Shown: in pieces, positions 9,553 through 18,377 of the stretch
Numbering within the stretch: position 1 is the stretch's first letter
Layout of the letters: the number at the start of each line of letters is the position of its first letter
Assembly: GCF_002224125.1 (NCBI RefSeq)
Contig: NZ_NCSM01000011.1
Span: 511,321-575,320 of the forward strand
Source of the DNA: Streptomyces sp. NBS 14/10
GTDB taxonomy: Bacteria > Actinomycetota > Actinomycetes > Streptomycetales > Streptomycetaceae
Direction: 5' to 3'
DNA: 64,000 bases
The notes under the pieces: model-generated
What the model was told of the DNA's origin: nothing
Database searches by the model: none
The model's input: the letters and a program-made list of their open reading frames with translations, nothing else
Position numbers and translations under genes: made by a program

Positions 9553-10803
9553 ATGCGCACCGACCACACGTCCCACACATCCCATACGTCGAGGATCGTC
9601 GGGACGGTCTGGGGGCTGCTGATCCTCAACACGCTCGGCTCCGCCGGGGCGAAGACCATCATCCCGCTCCCCCGCTCCCTCATCCAGTTGGTCACCATGG
9701 GCTCGCTGGTCACCGCGTTCGCGCTGGCGCTCACACTCAATCTCCGGCTGCGCATCCGGGCCAGCGCCTTCTTGTTCCTCCTCACTTTGCTGCTGGTGCC
9801 GAGTGTGATCTCCAGTGCGCACCTGGAGTCCGGGTTCGGCGCGCTGTTCCGGTGCGCCCGGCTGGCGCTCTTCGTCGGCACGCTGTGGCTGCTCAGCCGC
9901 TGGTGGGACGGCGGTCTGACGTTCGTGCGGCACCACATCCGGATGTACTTCGCGGTGCTCGGGTCGGTGACCGCCGGTCTGGTCGTCTCGCCGGGCGCGG
10001 CCATGCCCGACCTCTACGGCGGGCGGCTGGTCGGCGCGTTGTGGCCGCTCACCCCGCCGCAGATCGGACAGTACGCCGCGGTGATCATCGGGCTCACCGT
10101 GCTGCTCGTACTGGGCCGCCGGACCGACAGGGCGAGCGCGGTGCTGGTCATCGTGCCGTCACTCGTCCTGCTCGCGTTGACCCATACCCGGACGGCCACG
10201 CTCGGCCTGTTCATCGGGCTGGCGTTGGCGATCGGCTCGCTCGTCCTGACCAGCGCCGCCGCCCGCCGGTTCTTCACCCGGGCGGTGCTGTGCGCCGCGG
10301 TGGCCGCGGTGGCGCTCGGCTCCGCGCTGCAGGCGTGGTTCCTGCGCGGACAGAGCAAGGAGAACTTCTCCAGCCTCACCGGTCGGGCCAAGGTCTGGGA
10401 CGCACTGCTGGCAGCGCCCCGGACGACCGTGGAGCAGGTGTTCGGCGTGGGCCTGGGCGACAAGTCGTTCGGCGGGCTGCCGATCGACAACAGCTGGCTG
10501 GCCGTCTACAACGAGCAGGGTCTGCTCGGTGTCGTCCTCGTGGCGGCGATCATCATCGTGCTGGGTGGCGTCGCGTTGCTGCGGCCACCGTCGCTGCAGC
10601 GGGCCTGCGCGATCTTCCTGATCAGCTACTGCGCGATCGCGTCGTACACCGAGGCCGGTCTTGGCGACGCCTCGCCGTATCTGCTGCATCTGGCCGTGGC
10701 TGCCTCGCTGCTGGCGGCACCTGCCCCGGCCACACCCGTCCCGACGCCCGAAGTTCCTCGACGACGCGTCCCGCGATGGGCCCGGAGACCGGAGGTGACC
10801 TGA
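9553..10803 (+). CDS. O-antigen ligase/polymerase-like membrane protein
   Basis: The protein is 416 aa from the ATG at 9553; an in-frame GTG at 9544 would overlap the upstream gene by 8 bp. It has about ten hydrophobic segments and one large extracytoplasmic loop (about residues 260-320). The end of that loop, DNSWLAVYNEQGLLGVVLV, is the hallmark of the Wzy/WaaL O-antigen ligase fold. It probably polymerises repeat units or transfers the glycan on the outer face of the membrane. The GT4 gene follows after 2 bp, with its ribosome site inside this gene's 3' end. Confidence 0.75.
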   Translation: MRTDHTSHTSHTSRIVGTVWGLLILNTLGSAGAKTIIPLPRSLIQLVTMGSLVTAFALALTLNLRLRIRASAFLFLLTLLLVPSVISSAHLESGFGALFRCARLALFVGTLWLLSRWWDGGLTFVRHHIRMYFAVLGSVTAGLVVSPGAAMPDLYGGRLVGALWPLTPPQIGQYAAVIIGLTVLLVLGRRTDRASAVLVIVPSLVLLALTHTRTATLGLFIGLALAIGSLVLTSAAARRFFTRAVLCAAVAAVALGSALQAWFLRGQSKENFSSLTGRAKVWDALLAAPRTTVEQVFGVGLGDKSFGGLPIDNSWLAVYNEQGLLGVVLVAAIIIVLGGVALLRPPSLQRACAIFLISYCAIASYTEAGLGDASPYLLHLAVAASLLAAPAPATPVPTPEVPRRRVPRWARRPEVT

Positions 10804-10805
10804 TC

Positions 10806-12056
10806 ATGCACGGCATGCACGTCCTCGTAGTGCACAACCGCTACGCCTCGGCGCAGCCGAGCGGGGAGAACAAGGTCGTCGACCAGGAGGTGGAGCTGCT
10901 GCGCGCGGCCGGCCACCGGGTCGAGGTGTTCGAGCGGCGCAGCGACGAGATCGCCGCCCGGTCCCTGCTGGGCAAGGCAGCGGTGCCGCTGCTGGTGCCG
11001 TGGAACCCGGCGGTCCGCAGGGAGCTCGCCGACCGGCTGCGCACCGAGCGGCCGGACGTGGTGCACGTCCACAACGTCTTCCCGCTCCTGTCGCCGGCGG
11101 TGCTGGCCGCCTGCGCCGACGCCGGTGTGCCCGCCGTCGCCACGCTGCACAACTACACGCAGGTCTGCCCGCCCGGCACGCTGCAGCGGGACGGCCGGCC
11201 GTGCGCCGAGTGCGTGGGGTCGGCGCCGCTGCCCGCCGTCCGGCACGGCTGCTACCGGGGCTCCCGGTTGGCGACGGTGCCGCTCGCGGTCAGCCTGTCG
11301 GTCAACCGGCGGCGGTGGTGGTCCGGCGTGGAGCGGTTCTTCTGCATCTCCGCGGCGCAGCGCGAGGTCCTGGTGCGAGCCGGTATGCCGGCCGAGCGGC
11401 TGGCGGTGAAGCACAACTTCGTGCCCGAACCGGGCGCCCGCCGGGCGGGCGCCGGCGAGCATCTGCTCTATCTCGGCCGGCTCGCGGAGGCCAAGGGCGT
11501 ACGGCTGCTGATGGCCGCGTGGGACGAGATCGCCGCGAGCGGCGGTGTGGGGGTACCGCTCGTGGTCGCCGGCGCGGGGCCGCTGGAGCCAGAGGTGACC
11601 GCCTGGGCGGCGGGCCGGGACGACGTGCGGTACGTCGGCCTGTACGACACGGCTCAGTGCCGGCAGGCCATCGCGCGGTCGGTCGCCGTGGTGGCTCCCT
11701 CGACATGGCTGGAGGCGTTCGGCCTGGTGGTCGTGGAGGCGATGGCGGCGGGGGTCCCGACCGTCGCCGCCGGTCACGGCGCCTTCGTCGAACTCGTCGA
11801 GGACGGGGTGACCGGGCTGCTGCACCGGCCGGGCGAGCCCGCCTCGCTCGCGTCCTGCCTGCGCCGGATCACGGCCGGACCGGACCGCAACCGGGAGATG
11901 GGCCAGGCGGCCCGGCGCCGTTACGAGCAGGGTTTCAGCCCGGCCGTCGGTCTTGAACGCCTGGTGGAGGAGTACCGCACCGCGATCGCGGGACGGTCAG
12001 CGCTGGCTCGCGGCGGGGACACCCGCGCGAACAGGGGGGATGGGGACAGTAGATGA
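10806..12056 (+). CDS. glycosyltransferase family 4 protein
   Basis: The protein is 416 aa. The ATG at 10806 follows GGAGGTGA (10791-10798). It has an N-terminal GT-B nucleotide-free domain (SGENKVVDQEVELL) and a C-terminal donor domain. Visible motifs are LLYLGRLAEAKGVRLLM near residue 220 and the EX7E-type segment WLEAFGLVVVEAMAAGVPTVA. An 8-residue region with four Cys near 115-145 (CPPGTL..CAECVG...HGC) is typical of a GT4 subfamily. It adds a sugar to the growing lipid-linked unit on the cytoplasmic face. It overlaps the methyltransferase gene by ATGA. Confidence 0.85.
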   Translation: MHGMHVLVVHNRYASAQPSGENKVVDQEVELLRAAGHRVEVFERRSDEIAARSLLGKAAVPLLVPWNPAVRRELADRLRTERPDVVHVHNVFPLLSPAVLAACADAGVPAVATLHNYTQVCPPGTLQRDGRPCAECVGSAPLPAVRHGCYRGSRLATVPLAVSLSVNRRRWWSGVERFFCISAAQREVLVRAGMPAERLAVKHNFVPEPGARRAGAGEHLLYLGRLAEAKGVRLLMAAWDEIAASGGVGVPLVVAGAGPLEPEVTAWAAGRDDVRYVGLYDTAQCRQAIARSVAVVAPSTWLEAFGLVVVEAMAAGVPTVAAGHGAFVELVEDGVTGLLHRPGEPASLASCLRRITAGPDRNREMGQAARRRYEQGFSPAVGLERLVEEYRTAIAGRSALARGGDTRANRGDGDSR

Positions 12057-13288
12057 CACGATGCCGACTCTGCGGCTCGGAAGCGATGGCGAGCGTCGTC
12101 GACCTCGGGGCGACGCCACCATGTGAGAGCTTTCTCGCCGCGGACCAGCTGGACAAGCCGGAGCCGGCGTACCCGCTGCACCTGCGGGTCTGCACCGACT
12201 GCTGGCTGGCACAGATTCCGCCGCTGATCACGCCGGAGGAGACGTTCAGCGAGTACGCGTACTTCTCCTCCTTCTCGACCTCCTGGGTGGAGCATGCGCG
12301 TACGTTCGTCGCCGACGCCGTACAGCGGGTGGGTCTCGGCCCCGACGCCTTCGTGGTCGAGGTCGCGAGCAACGACGGGTACCTGCTGAGGCACGTGGTG
12401 GACCGCGGGGTCCGCTGCCTGGGCATCGAGCCGTCGGTGAACGTCGGTGCCGCGGCGCGGGACGCCGGTGTGCCGACGCTCACGGAGTTCCTGTCCCCGG
12501 ACACCGGGTCGGCCGTCCGCGCCGAACACGGCCCGGCGGACCTGGTCGTGGCCAACAACGTGTACGCGCACATCCCCGACGTGGTCGGGTTCACCCGGGG
12601 GCTGCGCGCCCTGGTCGCGGACGACGGCTGGGTCTCCATCGAGGTGCAGCACCTGCTGACCCTGATCGAGGAGAACCAGTACGACACGATCTACCACGAG
12701 CACTTCCAGTACTACACGGTCGCCTCCGCCATCCGGGCGCTGGCGAGCGGCGGACTCGCGCTCGTGGACGTCGAGCTGCTGCCCACGCACGGCGGCTCCA
12801 TCCGGCTGTGGGCCCGGCCGGCCGAGGTGGCCGGCGAGCCTACTCGGCAGGTGGCCGACGTGCTGGCCCGGGAGAAGGCCGCCGGGCTGCGGGAGCTGTC
12901 CGGGTACGCCGAGTTCTCCGCTCGGGTGGCCAAGGTGCGCCGGGACCTGCTGCGGTTCCTCATCGAGGCGGCCGAGCGCGGTGAGACGGTGGTCGGCTAC
13001 GGCGCCCCGGGCAAGGGCAACACCCTGCTCAACCACTGCGGCATCCGGCCCGATCTGCTCCCGTACACGGTCGACCGCAACCCCTACAAGCACGGCAGGT
13101 TCACCCCGGGCACCCGCATCCCGATCCTGCCGCCCGAGCAGATAGCCGCCGACAGACCCGACTACGTCCTCGTCCTCCCGTGGAACCTGCGGGCCGAGCT
13201 GGTCGAGCAGCTGTCCTTCGTGCACACCTGGGGCGGCCGGCTGGTCTTTCCCATCCCGGAACTGAGCATTGTCGAGGTCGCGTCGTGA
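12053..13288 (+). CDS. NDP-sugar C-methyltransferase (class I SAM-dependent, zinc-finger type)
   Basis: The protein is 411 aa. The N-terminus has the paired Cys motif C4-x2-C7 and VCTDC near residues 45-49, the zinc-binding region of TylC3/NovU-type sugar C-methyltransferases. The SAM domain follows with VVEVASNDGYLL near residue 103. A C-terminal domain has GYGAPGKGNTLLN near 315. Family members C-methylate keto-deoxysugar nucleotides. With the cytidylyltransferase and RfbC in the same operon, this points to a branched CDP-sugar (inference). Confidence 0.8.
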   Translation: MTRCRLCGSEAMASVVDLGATPPCESFLAADQLDKPEPAYPLHLRVCTDCWLAQIPPLITPEETFSEYAYFSSFSTSWVEHARTFVADAVQRVGLGPDAFVVEVASNDGYLLRHVVDRGVRCLGIEPSVNVGAAARDAGVPTLTEFLSPDTGSAVRAEHGPADLVVANNVYAHIPDVVGFTRGLRALVADDGWVSIEVQHLLTLIEENQYDTIYHEHFQYYTVASAIRALASGGLALVDVELLPTHGGSIRLWARPAEVAGEPTRQVADVLAREKAAGLRELSGYAEFSARVAKVRRDLLRFLIEAAERGETVVGYGAPGKGNTLLNHCGIRPDLLPYTVDRNPYKHGRFTPGTRIPILPPEQIAADRPDYVLVLPWNLRAELVEQLSFVHTWGGRLVFPIPELSIVEVAS

Positions 13289-13301
13289 AAGAGGTAGCAG
13301 C

Positions 13302-14096
13302 ATGAAGGTCGTACTGTTCTGCGGCGGTTACGGGATGCGGATGCGGAGCGGTGCCGCGGACGACGTGCCCAAGCCGATGGCGATGGTCGGGCCGCGACCG
13401 CTGATCTGGCACGTGATGCGCTACTACGCGCACTTCGGGCACACGGAGTTCATCCTGTGTCTCGGCTACGGGGCGCACCACATCAAGAACTTCTTCCTCA
13501 ACTACGAGGAGACGACGTCCAACGACTTCGTGCTGCGGGGCGGGCGGACCGAGCTGCTGTCCACCGACATAGCCGACTGGACGATCACATTCGTGCAGAC
13601 CGGCACCGAGTCACCGATCGGGGAGCGGCTGCGCCGGGTGCGGCACCACCTGGACGGCGACGAGATGTTCCTCGCCAACTACGCCGATGTGCTCACCGAC
13701 GCCCCGCTGCCGGAGATGATCGACCGGTTCGCCCGGCGCGACGCCGGTGCGTCGATGATGGTGGTGCCGCCACAGTCCTCGTTCCACTGCGTGGACCTGG
13801 GCGAGGACGGCCTGGTGGGGGGCATCACCCCGGTGAGCGAACTGCCGCTGTGGGAGAACGGCGGCTACTTCGTACTCCGCCAGGAGGTCTTCGACCACAT
13901 CCCCAAGGACGGGGACCTGGTCGCCGACGGATGCGCCCAACTGGCCAAGCGCGGCCGGCTGGTGGCGCACCAGCACCGCGGCTTCTGGAAGCCGACCGAC
14001 ACCGTGAAGGAGCGGGCGGCGCTCGATGCCGCCTACGCCCGGGGCGACCGCCCCTGGGCCGTGTGGGAGCGGGACATCGCCGGAGCGAGAGCGTGA
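13302..14096 (+). CDS. rfbF: glucose-1-phosphate cytidylyltransferase-like nucleotidyltransferase
   Basis: The protein is 264 aa from the ATG at 13302, after GAGGTAGCAGC. The N-terminal nucleotidyltransferase signature VLFCGGYGMRMR and the KPMAMVGPRPLIWHVM block are both seen, as is LCLGYGAHHIKNFF. The last block is characteristic of CTP:glucose-1-phosphate cytidylyltransferases and less like RmlA or GalU. The reaction would be CTP plus glucose-1-P to CDP-glucose. This makes CDP-linked sugars the likely currency for the next enzymes. It is coupled to the PIG-L gene by a GTGA overlap. Confidence 0.8.
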   Translation: MKVVLFCGGYGMRMRSGAADDVPKPMAMVGPRPLIWHVMRYYAHFGHTEFILCLGYGAHHIKNFFLNYEETTSNDFVLRGGRTELLSTDIADWTITFVQTGTESPIGERLRRVRHHLDGDEMFLANYADVLTDAPLPEMIDRFARRDAGASMMVVPPQSSFHCVDLGEDGLVGGITPVSELPLWENGGYFVLRQEVFDHIPKDGDLVADGCAQLAKRGRLVAHQHRGFWKPTDTVKERAALDAAYARGDRPWAVWERDIAGARA

Positions 14097-14740
14097 TCCG
14101 GCTCGGCGCCGGGCGCCTGGACCGGATCGTCGCGGTGGGCGCGCACTGCGACGACATCGCCATCGGCGCCGGCGGCACACTGCTGACGCTGTGCCTCGCG
14201 CGGCCGGGCATCCGTGTCGACGCGCTGGTGCTCTCCGGCGGCGGCACCGACCGGGAGCAGGAGGAGCGAGCCGCGCTCGCCGCCTTCTGCCCGGGTGCCG
14301 ACCTGCGGCTGACCGTGCACAAGCTGCCGGACGGCCGGCTGCCCGCGCACTGGGAGGAGGCCAAGGCCGCGGTCGAAGAGCTGCGCGCGCGGACCGAGCC
14401 GGATCTGGTGCTGGCGCCGCGCACCGATGACGCGCACCAGGACCACCGCAGCCTGGCGAAGCTGATACCCACCGCCTTCCGCGACCACCTGGTCCTCGGC
14501 TACGAGATCGTCAAGTGGGACGGCGACCTCGACCGCCCGGTGGCGTACCAGCCGCTGCCGCCGGAGATCGCCGAGCGGAAGGTGCGGCTGCTGCAGGAGC
14601 ACTACCCCTCGCAGCGGCACCGGCCCTGGTACGACCGGGAGGCCTTCCTCGGTCTCGCGCGGATCCGCGGCATCGAATGCCACGCGCGCTACGCCGAGGC
14701 GTTCGCCGTCACCAAACTCACTCTCAACCTGGGGGAATGA
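14093..14740 (+). CDS. PIG-L family deacetylase
   Basis: The protein is 215 aa with a GTG start inside the preceding stop overlap. Motif 1 reads AHCDD (residues 17-21) where most of the family has AHPDD; the metal-binding His and Asp are kept. The second metal motif appears as HQDH in the TDDAHQDHRSLAKL block. PIG-L enzymes are zinc-dependent N-deacetylases of GlcNAc-containing substrates. Here it may deacetylate an amino sugar or a lipid-linked intermediate. The Pro-to-Cys change is unusual, but the key ligands are intact. Confidence 0.8.
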   Translation: MIRLGAGRLDRIVAVGAHCDDIAIGAGGTLLTLCLARPGIRVDALVLSGGGTDREQEERAALAAFCPGADLRLTVHKLPDGRLPAHWEEAKAAVEELRARTEPDLVLAPRTDDAHQDHRSLAKLIPTAFRDHLVLGYEIVKWDGDLDRPVAYQPLPPEIAERKVRLLQEHYPSQRHRPWYDREAFLGLARIRGIECHARYAEAFAVTKLTLNLGE

Positions 14741-14743
14741 ACC

Positions 14744-15769
14744 TTGCGCGTACTGCTGACCGGACACCAGGGCTACCTGGGCACCGTGATGGCCCCGGTA
14801 CTCAGCGCCGCCGGGCACGAGGTCGTCGGCCTTGACGCCGGCCTGTTCGCCGACTGTGTGCTGGGCCCGACTCCCGCGGACCCGGCGGGGCATCGGGTGG
14901 ACCTGCGCGACGTCACGGCGGAACACGTGGCCGGGGTGGACGCCGTGATCCACCTGGCCGCGCTGTCCAACGACCCGCTGGGAGCGCTGGCGCCGGATCT
15001 CACCTACGACATCAACCACCACGCGTCCGTGCGGCTGGCCCGGCTGGCCCGCGACGCCGGAGTGCGGCGCTTCCTGTACGCGTCGACCTGCTCGGTCTAC
15101 GGCGCCGCCGGCGGTGACGACCTGGTGGCCGAGGACGCCCCGCTGCGCCCGGTGACGCCGTACGCGGAGTCCAAGGTGCGGGTGGAGGACGATCTGCACG
15201 CGCTGTCCGACGGCGACTTCAGCCCGGTGTTCATGCGCAACGCCACCGCCTTCGGCTACTCACCCCGGCTGCGCGCCGACATCGTGCTGAACAACCTGGT
15301 GGGCCACGCGCTGCTGTCCGGCGAGGTGCTGGTGCTCTCCGACGGCACCCCCTGGCGCCCGCTGGTGCACGCCGCCGATATCGCACGGGCCTTCGCGGCC
15401 GCGCTGGTGGCGCCGCGGGAAGCGGTGCACGACCGGGCGTTCAACATCGGCAGCGAGATCAACAACGTCACGGTCGCCGAGATCGCCGAGCAGGTCGCCG
15501 AGGCGGTGTCCGGTGCCAAGGTGGTGATCACCGGGGAGACCGGTGCGGATCCGCGGTCGTACCGGGTGGACTTCTCCCGGTTCCGCGCCGCGTTGCCCGG
15601 CTTCGACTGCGAGTGGACGGTGAAGCAGGGCGCGCTCGAACTCGCCGACGCCTACCGGAAACACGGGCTGACCCGGGAGGACTTCGAGCGACGCTTCACC
15701 CGGCTGGCCGTGCTGCGCGCGGCGTCCGAGGCCGGCGCCGTCGACGACACCCTGCGGTGGCGCCGATGA
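14744..15769 (+). CDS. NAD-dependent epimerase/dehydratase (extended SDR)
   Basis: The protein is 341 aa with a TTG start 3 bp after the PIG-L stop. It starts LRVLLTGHQGYLGTVMAPVL, so GHQGYLG replaces the classical GxxGxxG with conserved spacing. Ser/Thr-Tyr-Lys catalysis is visible as SVYGAAG and YAESK near residue 143. Extended SDRs in CDP-sugar loci act as 4,6-dehydratases, epimerases or 4-ketoreductases; the exact one is uncertain. No separate CDP-glucose 4,6-dehydratase is present in the window, so this gene is a candidate for that step. Confidence 0.75.
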   Translation: MRVLLTGHQGYLGTVMAPVLSAAGHEVVGLDAGLFADCVLGPTPADPAGHRVDLRDVTAEHVAGVDAVIHLAALSNDPLGALAPDLTYDINHHASVRLARLARDAGVRRFLYASTCSVYGAAGGDDLVAEDAPLRPVTPYAESKVRVEDDLHALSDGDFSPVFMRNATAFGYSPRLRADIVLNNLVGHALLSGEVLVLSDGTPWRPLVHAADIARAFAAALVAPREAVHDRAFNIGSEINNVTVAEIAEQVAEAVSGAKVVITGETGADPRSYRVDFSRFRAALPGFDCEWTVKQGALELADAYRKHGLTREDFERRFTRLAVLRAASEAGAVDDTLRWRR

Positions 15770-17079
15770 CCACGGCCGGCGAACAGATGCACGCGCTGGT
15801 GGAGCGGTTGTACCCGCTGTGCCGGAGCATCACCGGCGACGGTGTGCGCGCCACCCTGGAGATCGTCGGCGAGTACGTCCCGCTGCGGGTGCACGAGGTG
15901 TCGACCGGGACTCAGGTGCTCGACTGGACGGTGCCGCAGGAGTGGAACATCCGCGACGCGTACATCGCAGACACCGCCGGCAATCGGGTCGTCGACTTCG
16001 CCGCGTCCAGTCTGCACGTGCTCGGCTACAGCGTGCCGGTGTCGGCGACCATGCCGCTGGCCGAACTCCGCGCGCATCTGCACACCCTGCCGGACCACCC
16101 GAGCTGGGTGCCGTACCGCACCAGCTACTACAAGCCGGAGTGGGGTTTCTGCCTGGCCCAGGACACCTTGGACGCGCTCCCGGACGGCGACTACGAGGTG
16201 CGCATCGACTCCACTCTCGCCGATGGCCACCTCACCTACGCCGAGCACGTGGTCCCCGGGCAGATCGCCGACGAGGTGATCGTCTCCTGCCACGTCTGCC
16301 ACCCGTCGCTGGCCAACGACAATCTGGCGGGCATCGCGGTGGCGACGTTCCTGGCGCGGGCGCTGGCCGAGCAAACCCCGTACTACACCTACCGGTTCAT
16401 CTTCGCGCCCGGCACCATCGGGGCGATCACCTGGCTGGCCCGCAACGCGGAGCGGGTGAATGGGGTATCCCCTGCTCGAGCGGAGCCGAGAGCTCGGGGA
16501 AGGGTCAAGCACGGGCTGGTGCTGGCCTGCGCCGGCGACCCGGGCCAGCTGACGTACAAGCAGAGCAGGCGCGGCGACGCGGAGATCGACCGGGTGATGC
16601 GGCATGTGCTGCACGCCTCCGAACGCCCGCACCAAGTCAACGAGTTCACTCCGTACGGCTATGACGAGCGGCAGTTCTGCTCGCCCGGGTTCGATCTCGG
16701 CGTGGGCTCGCTCAGCCGTACCCCGTACGCCGGCTACCCCGAATACCACACCTCGGCGGACAACCTGGACTTCGTCTCCCCCGAGGCGATGGCGGACACG
16801 CTCGCCGTCTGCCGCGAGGCATTCGCCGTCCTCGACCGCAACCGGCGGTACGTCAACCTCAGCCCCTACGGCGAGCCGCAGCTGGGGCGGCGTGGGCTGT
16901 ACGACTCGCTCGGCGGCCGCAGCGACGCGAAGCAGGCCCAGATGGCGATGCTCTGGGTGCTCAGCCTCTCCGACGGCGAGCACAGTCTGCTGGACGTCGC
17001 CGAGCGGTCCGGGCTGCCGTTCGACACCGTCGCCGCCGCGGCCGGCGCCCTGCACGGCGCCGGGCTGATCAAGGCATGA
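15766..17079 (+). CDS. DUF4910/M28-like aminopeptidase-fold protein with an in-frame repeat insertion
   Basis: The protein is 437 aa from the ATG at 15766 (ATGA overlap). It has the DUF2172/DUF4910 layout: ITGDGVRATLEIV near the N-terminus, a Zn-peptidase block SCHVCHPSLANDNLAG near 175-190, and a C-terminal winged-helix-like segment. Genes of this family sit in sugar-nucleotide clusters beside cytidylyltransferase, PIG-L and epimerase genes, as here; their substrate is unknown. Residues ~233-246 (GVSPARAEPRARGR) are encoded by a dispersed DNA repeat at 16461-16503 and do not look native. Whether the protein folds with this insert is open. Confidence 0.75.
   Translation: MTTAGEQMHALVERLYPLCRSITGDGVRATLEIVGEYVPLRVHEVSTGTQVLDWTVPQEWNIRDAYIADTAGNRVVDFAASSLHVLGYSVPVSATMPLAELRAHLHTLPDHPSWVPYRTSYYKPEWGFCLAQDTLDALPDGDYEVRIDSTLADGHLTYAEHVVPGQIADEVIVSCHVCHPSLANDNLAGIAVATFLARALAEQTPYYTYRFIFAPGTIGAITWLARNAERVNGVSPARAEPRARGRVKHGLVLACAGDPGQLTYKQSRRGDAEIDRVMRHVLHASERPHQVNEFTPYGYDERQFCSPGFDLGVGSLSRTPYAGYPEYHTSADNLDFVSPEAMADTLAVCREAFAVLDRNRRYVNLSPYGEPQLGRRGLYDSLGGRSDAKQAQMAMLWVLSLSDGEHSLLDVAERSGLPFDTVAAAAGALHGAGLIKA
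16461..16503 (+). repeat. short interspersed repeat inserted in frame within a coding region
   Basis: The sequence starts TGGGGTATCCCCTGCTCGA and ends in GAGCTCGGGGAAGG. It contains self-complementary pieces (GGGGTATCCCC; CTCGAGC; GAGCTC). Its first 19 bases match the two copies at 30-83 in the opposite orientation. It keeps the frame and adds about 14 residues between two conserved blocks of the host protein. Confidence 0.75.
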
Positions 17080-18377
17080 CGCCGATGACCACAGAGCGGG
17101 AGAAGGCGACGGCATCGGCGGCCCCGACCGCCAAGCGGGCCATGGTCGGCCGGCTGTCCTGGGGACTGGCCGACCAGGCGGCCTCCAGCCTGAGCAACTT
17201 CGCGGTGGGGGTCTACGTGGCACGCTCGCTTGGGCCTGCCGCGTTCGGCGTGTTCAGCCTGGCCTGGGTGACCTACGGCGTGGTGCTCAACGTCTCCCGC
17301 GGGCTGGCCACCGACCCGCTCGTGGTGCGCTTCAGCGGTGTGTCGGACACGTCCTGGCGCGGGGCGGTGGCCCGGTCGTCGGGTACCGCGCTCGGCGTCG
17401 GGACCGCCCTCGGCGCGGCATCTCTGGTGGTCGGGCTTGCCCTCGGCGGCAGCGTGGGGACCGCGTTCGCCGTCCTCGGCGTCGTGCTGCCGGCGCTGCT
17501 GCTGCAGGACGCCTGGCGGTTCGCGTTCTTCGCCGCCGGCACCGGTCGGAAGGCGTTCGTCAATGACCTCGTGTGGGGCGTCGCGCTCGTCCCGGCCATG
17601 GTGGTGGCCGCCCGCGTGGGCAGCGTGGCCGCTTTTGTGCTCGCCTGGGGCGCGTCCGCCGCGGTGGCCGCCGCGTACGGCTGCCTCCAGTCCGGCATCA
17701 GGCCCCGGATGGCCGGGGCGCGCGGGTGGCTTCGTGAGCAGCGCGATCTCGGCTACCGGTACCTGGTCGAGAACGTCAGCCTCAGCGGCGCGAACCAGCT
17801 GCGGGCGTACGGGCTCGGCGCGATCGTCGGGCTCGGCGCGGTGGGTGCGGTGCGGGGCGCCGAGCTCCTGATGGGCCCGTTCCTCGCCGTACTGATGGGG
17901 CTGTCCCTGGTCACCGTCCCGGAGGCGGCACGGGTGCTGCGGCAGGCCCCGCACCGCCTCGGCACGTTCTGCCTCCTGCTGGGCGGCGGGCAGGCCGCCG
18001 CCGCGCTGCTCTGGGGCACGCCGCTGCTGATGGTGCCGGACCGGCTCGGCGAGTTCGTACTCGGCGGCGTCTGGCACTCCGCCTCGGAGCTCATCGTGGC
18101 GATCACCTTCGGCGTCGCGGGCGCGGGCCTGGGCACCGGCGCGGCGGCCGGGCTGCGCGCGCTCGGCGCGGCCCGGCGCAGCCTGCGCTGCCAGCTGTTC
18201 GCCTCGGCCTGTTACGTCGGCGGCGGGCTCGGCGGCGCGGCCGTCGCCGGCACGGTCGGCTCGGCCTGGGGCGTCGCCGCCGCGACGTTGAGCAGCTCGG
18301 CCGTGTGGTGGCTGCAGCTGCGGTCCGCCCTGCGCGAGCACCACCACAACCTCGTCCCCGAAGTGAGGACCTCATGA
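17076..18377 (+). CDS. Wzx-like polysaccharide flippase (oligosaccharide translocase family)
   Basis: The protein is 433 aa. The start at 17076 overlaps the upstream stop; a second ATG at 17085 is possible. It is almost entirely hydrophobic with about twelve predicted membrane segments. It opens with MVGRLSWGLADQAASSLSNFAVGVYVARSLGPAAFGVFSLA, the usual MATE/MOP-superfamily flippase start (the whole segment spans residues ~22-62). The probable role is flipping undecaprenyl-linked repeat units to the outer face for the Wzy-like polymerase encoded upstream. Residues 1-20 are polar and cytoplasmic. Confidence 0.8.
   Translation: MTPMTTEREKATASAAPTAKRAMVGRLSWGLADQAASSLSNFAVGVYVARSLGPAAFGVFSLAWVTYGVVLNVSRGLATDPLVVRFSGVSDTSWRGAVARSSGTALGVGTALGAASLVVGLALGGSVGTAFAVLGVVLPALLLQDAWRFAFFAAGTGRKAFVNDLVWGVALVPAMVVAARVGSVAAFVLAWGASAAVAAAYGCLQSGIRPRMAGARGWLREQRDLGYRYLVENVSLSGANQLRAYGLGAIVGLGAVGAVRGAELLMGPFLAVLMGLSLVTVPEAARVLRQAPHRLGTFCLLLGGGQAAAALLWGTPLLMVPDRLGEFVLGGVWHSASELIVAITFGVAGAGLGTGAAAGLRALGAARRSLRCQLFASACYVGGGLGGAAVAGTVGSAWGVAAATLSSSAVWWLQLRSALREHHHNLVPEVRTS

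Noticed and set aside
7035..10004. 989-codon minus-strand open frame opposite the heparinase, beta-helix and ligase genes
   Set aside because: It is antisense to three genes with clear family motifs. Its product has Val/Gly/Arg/His-rich composition typical of a shadow frame in high-GC DNA, and no ribosome site.
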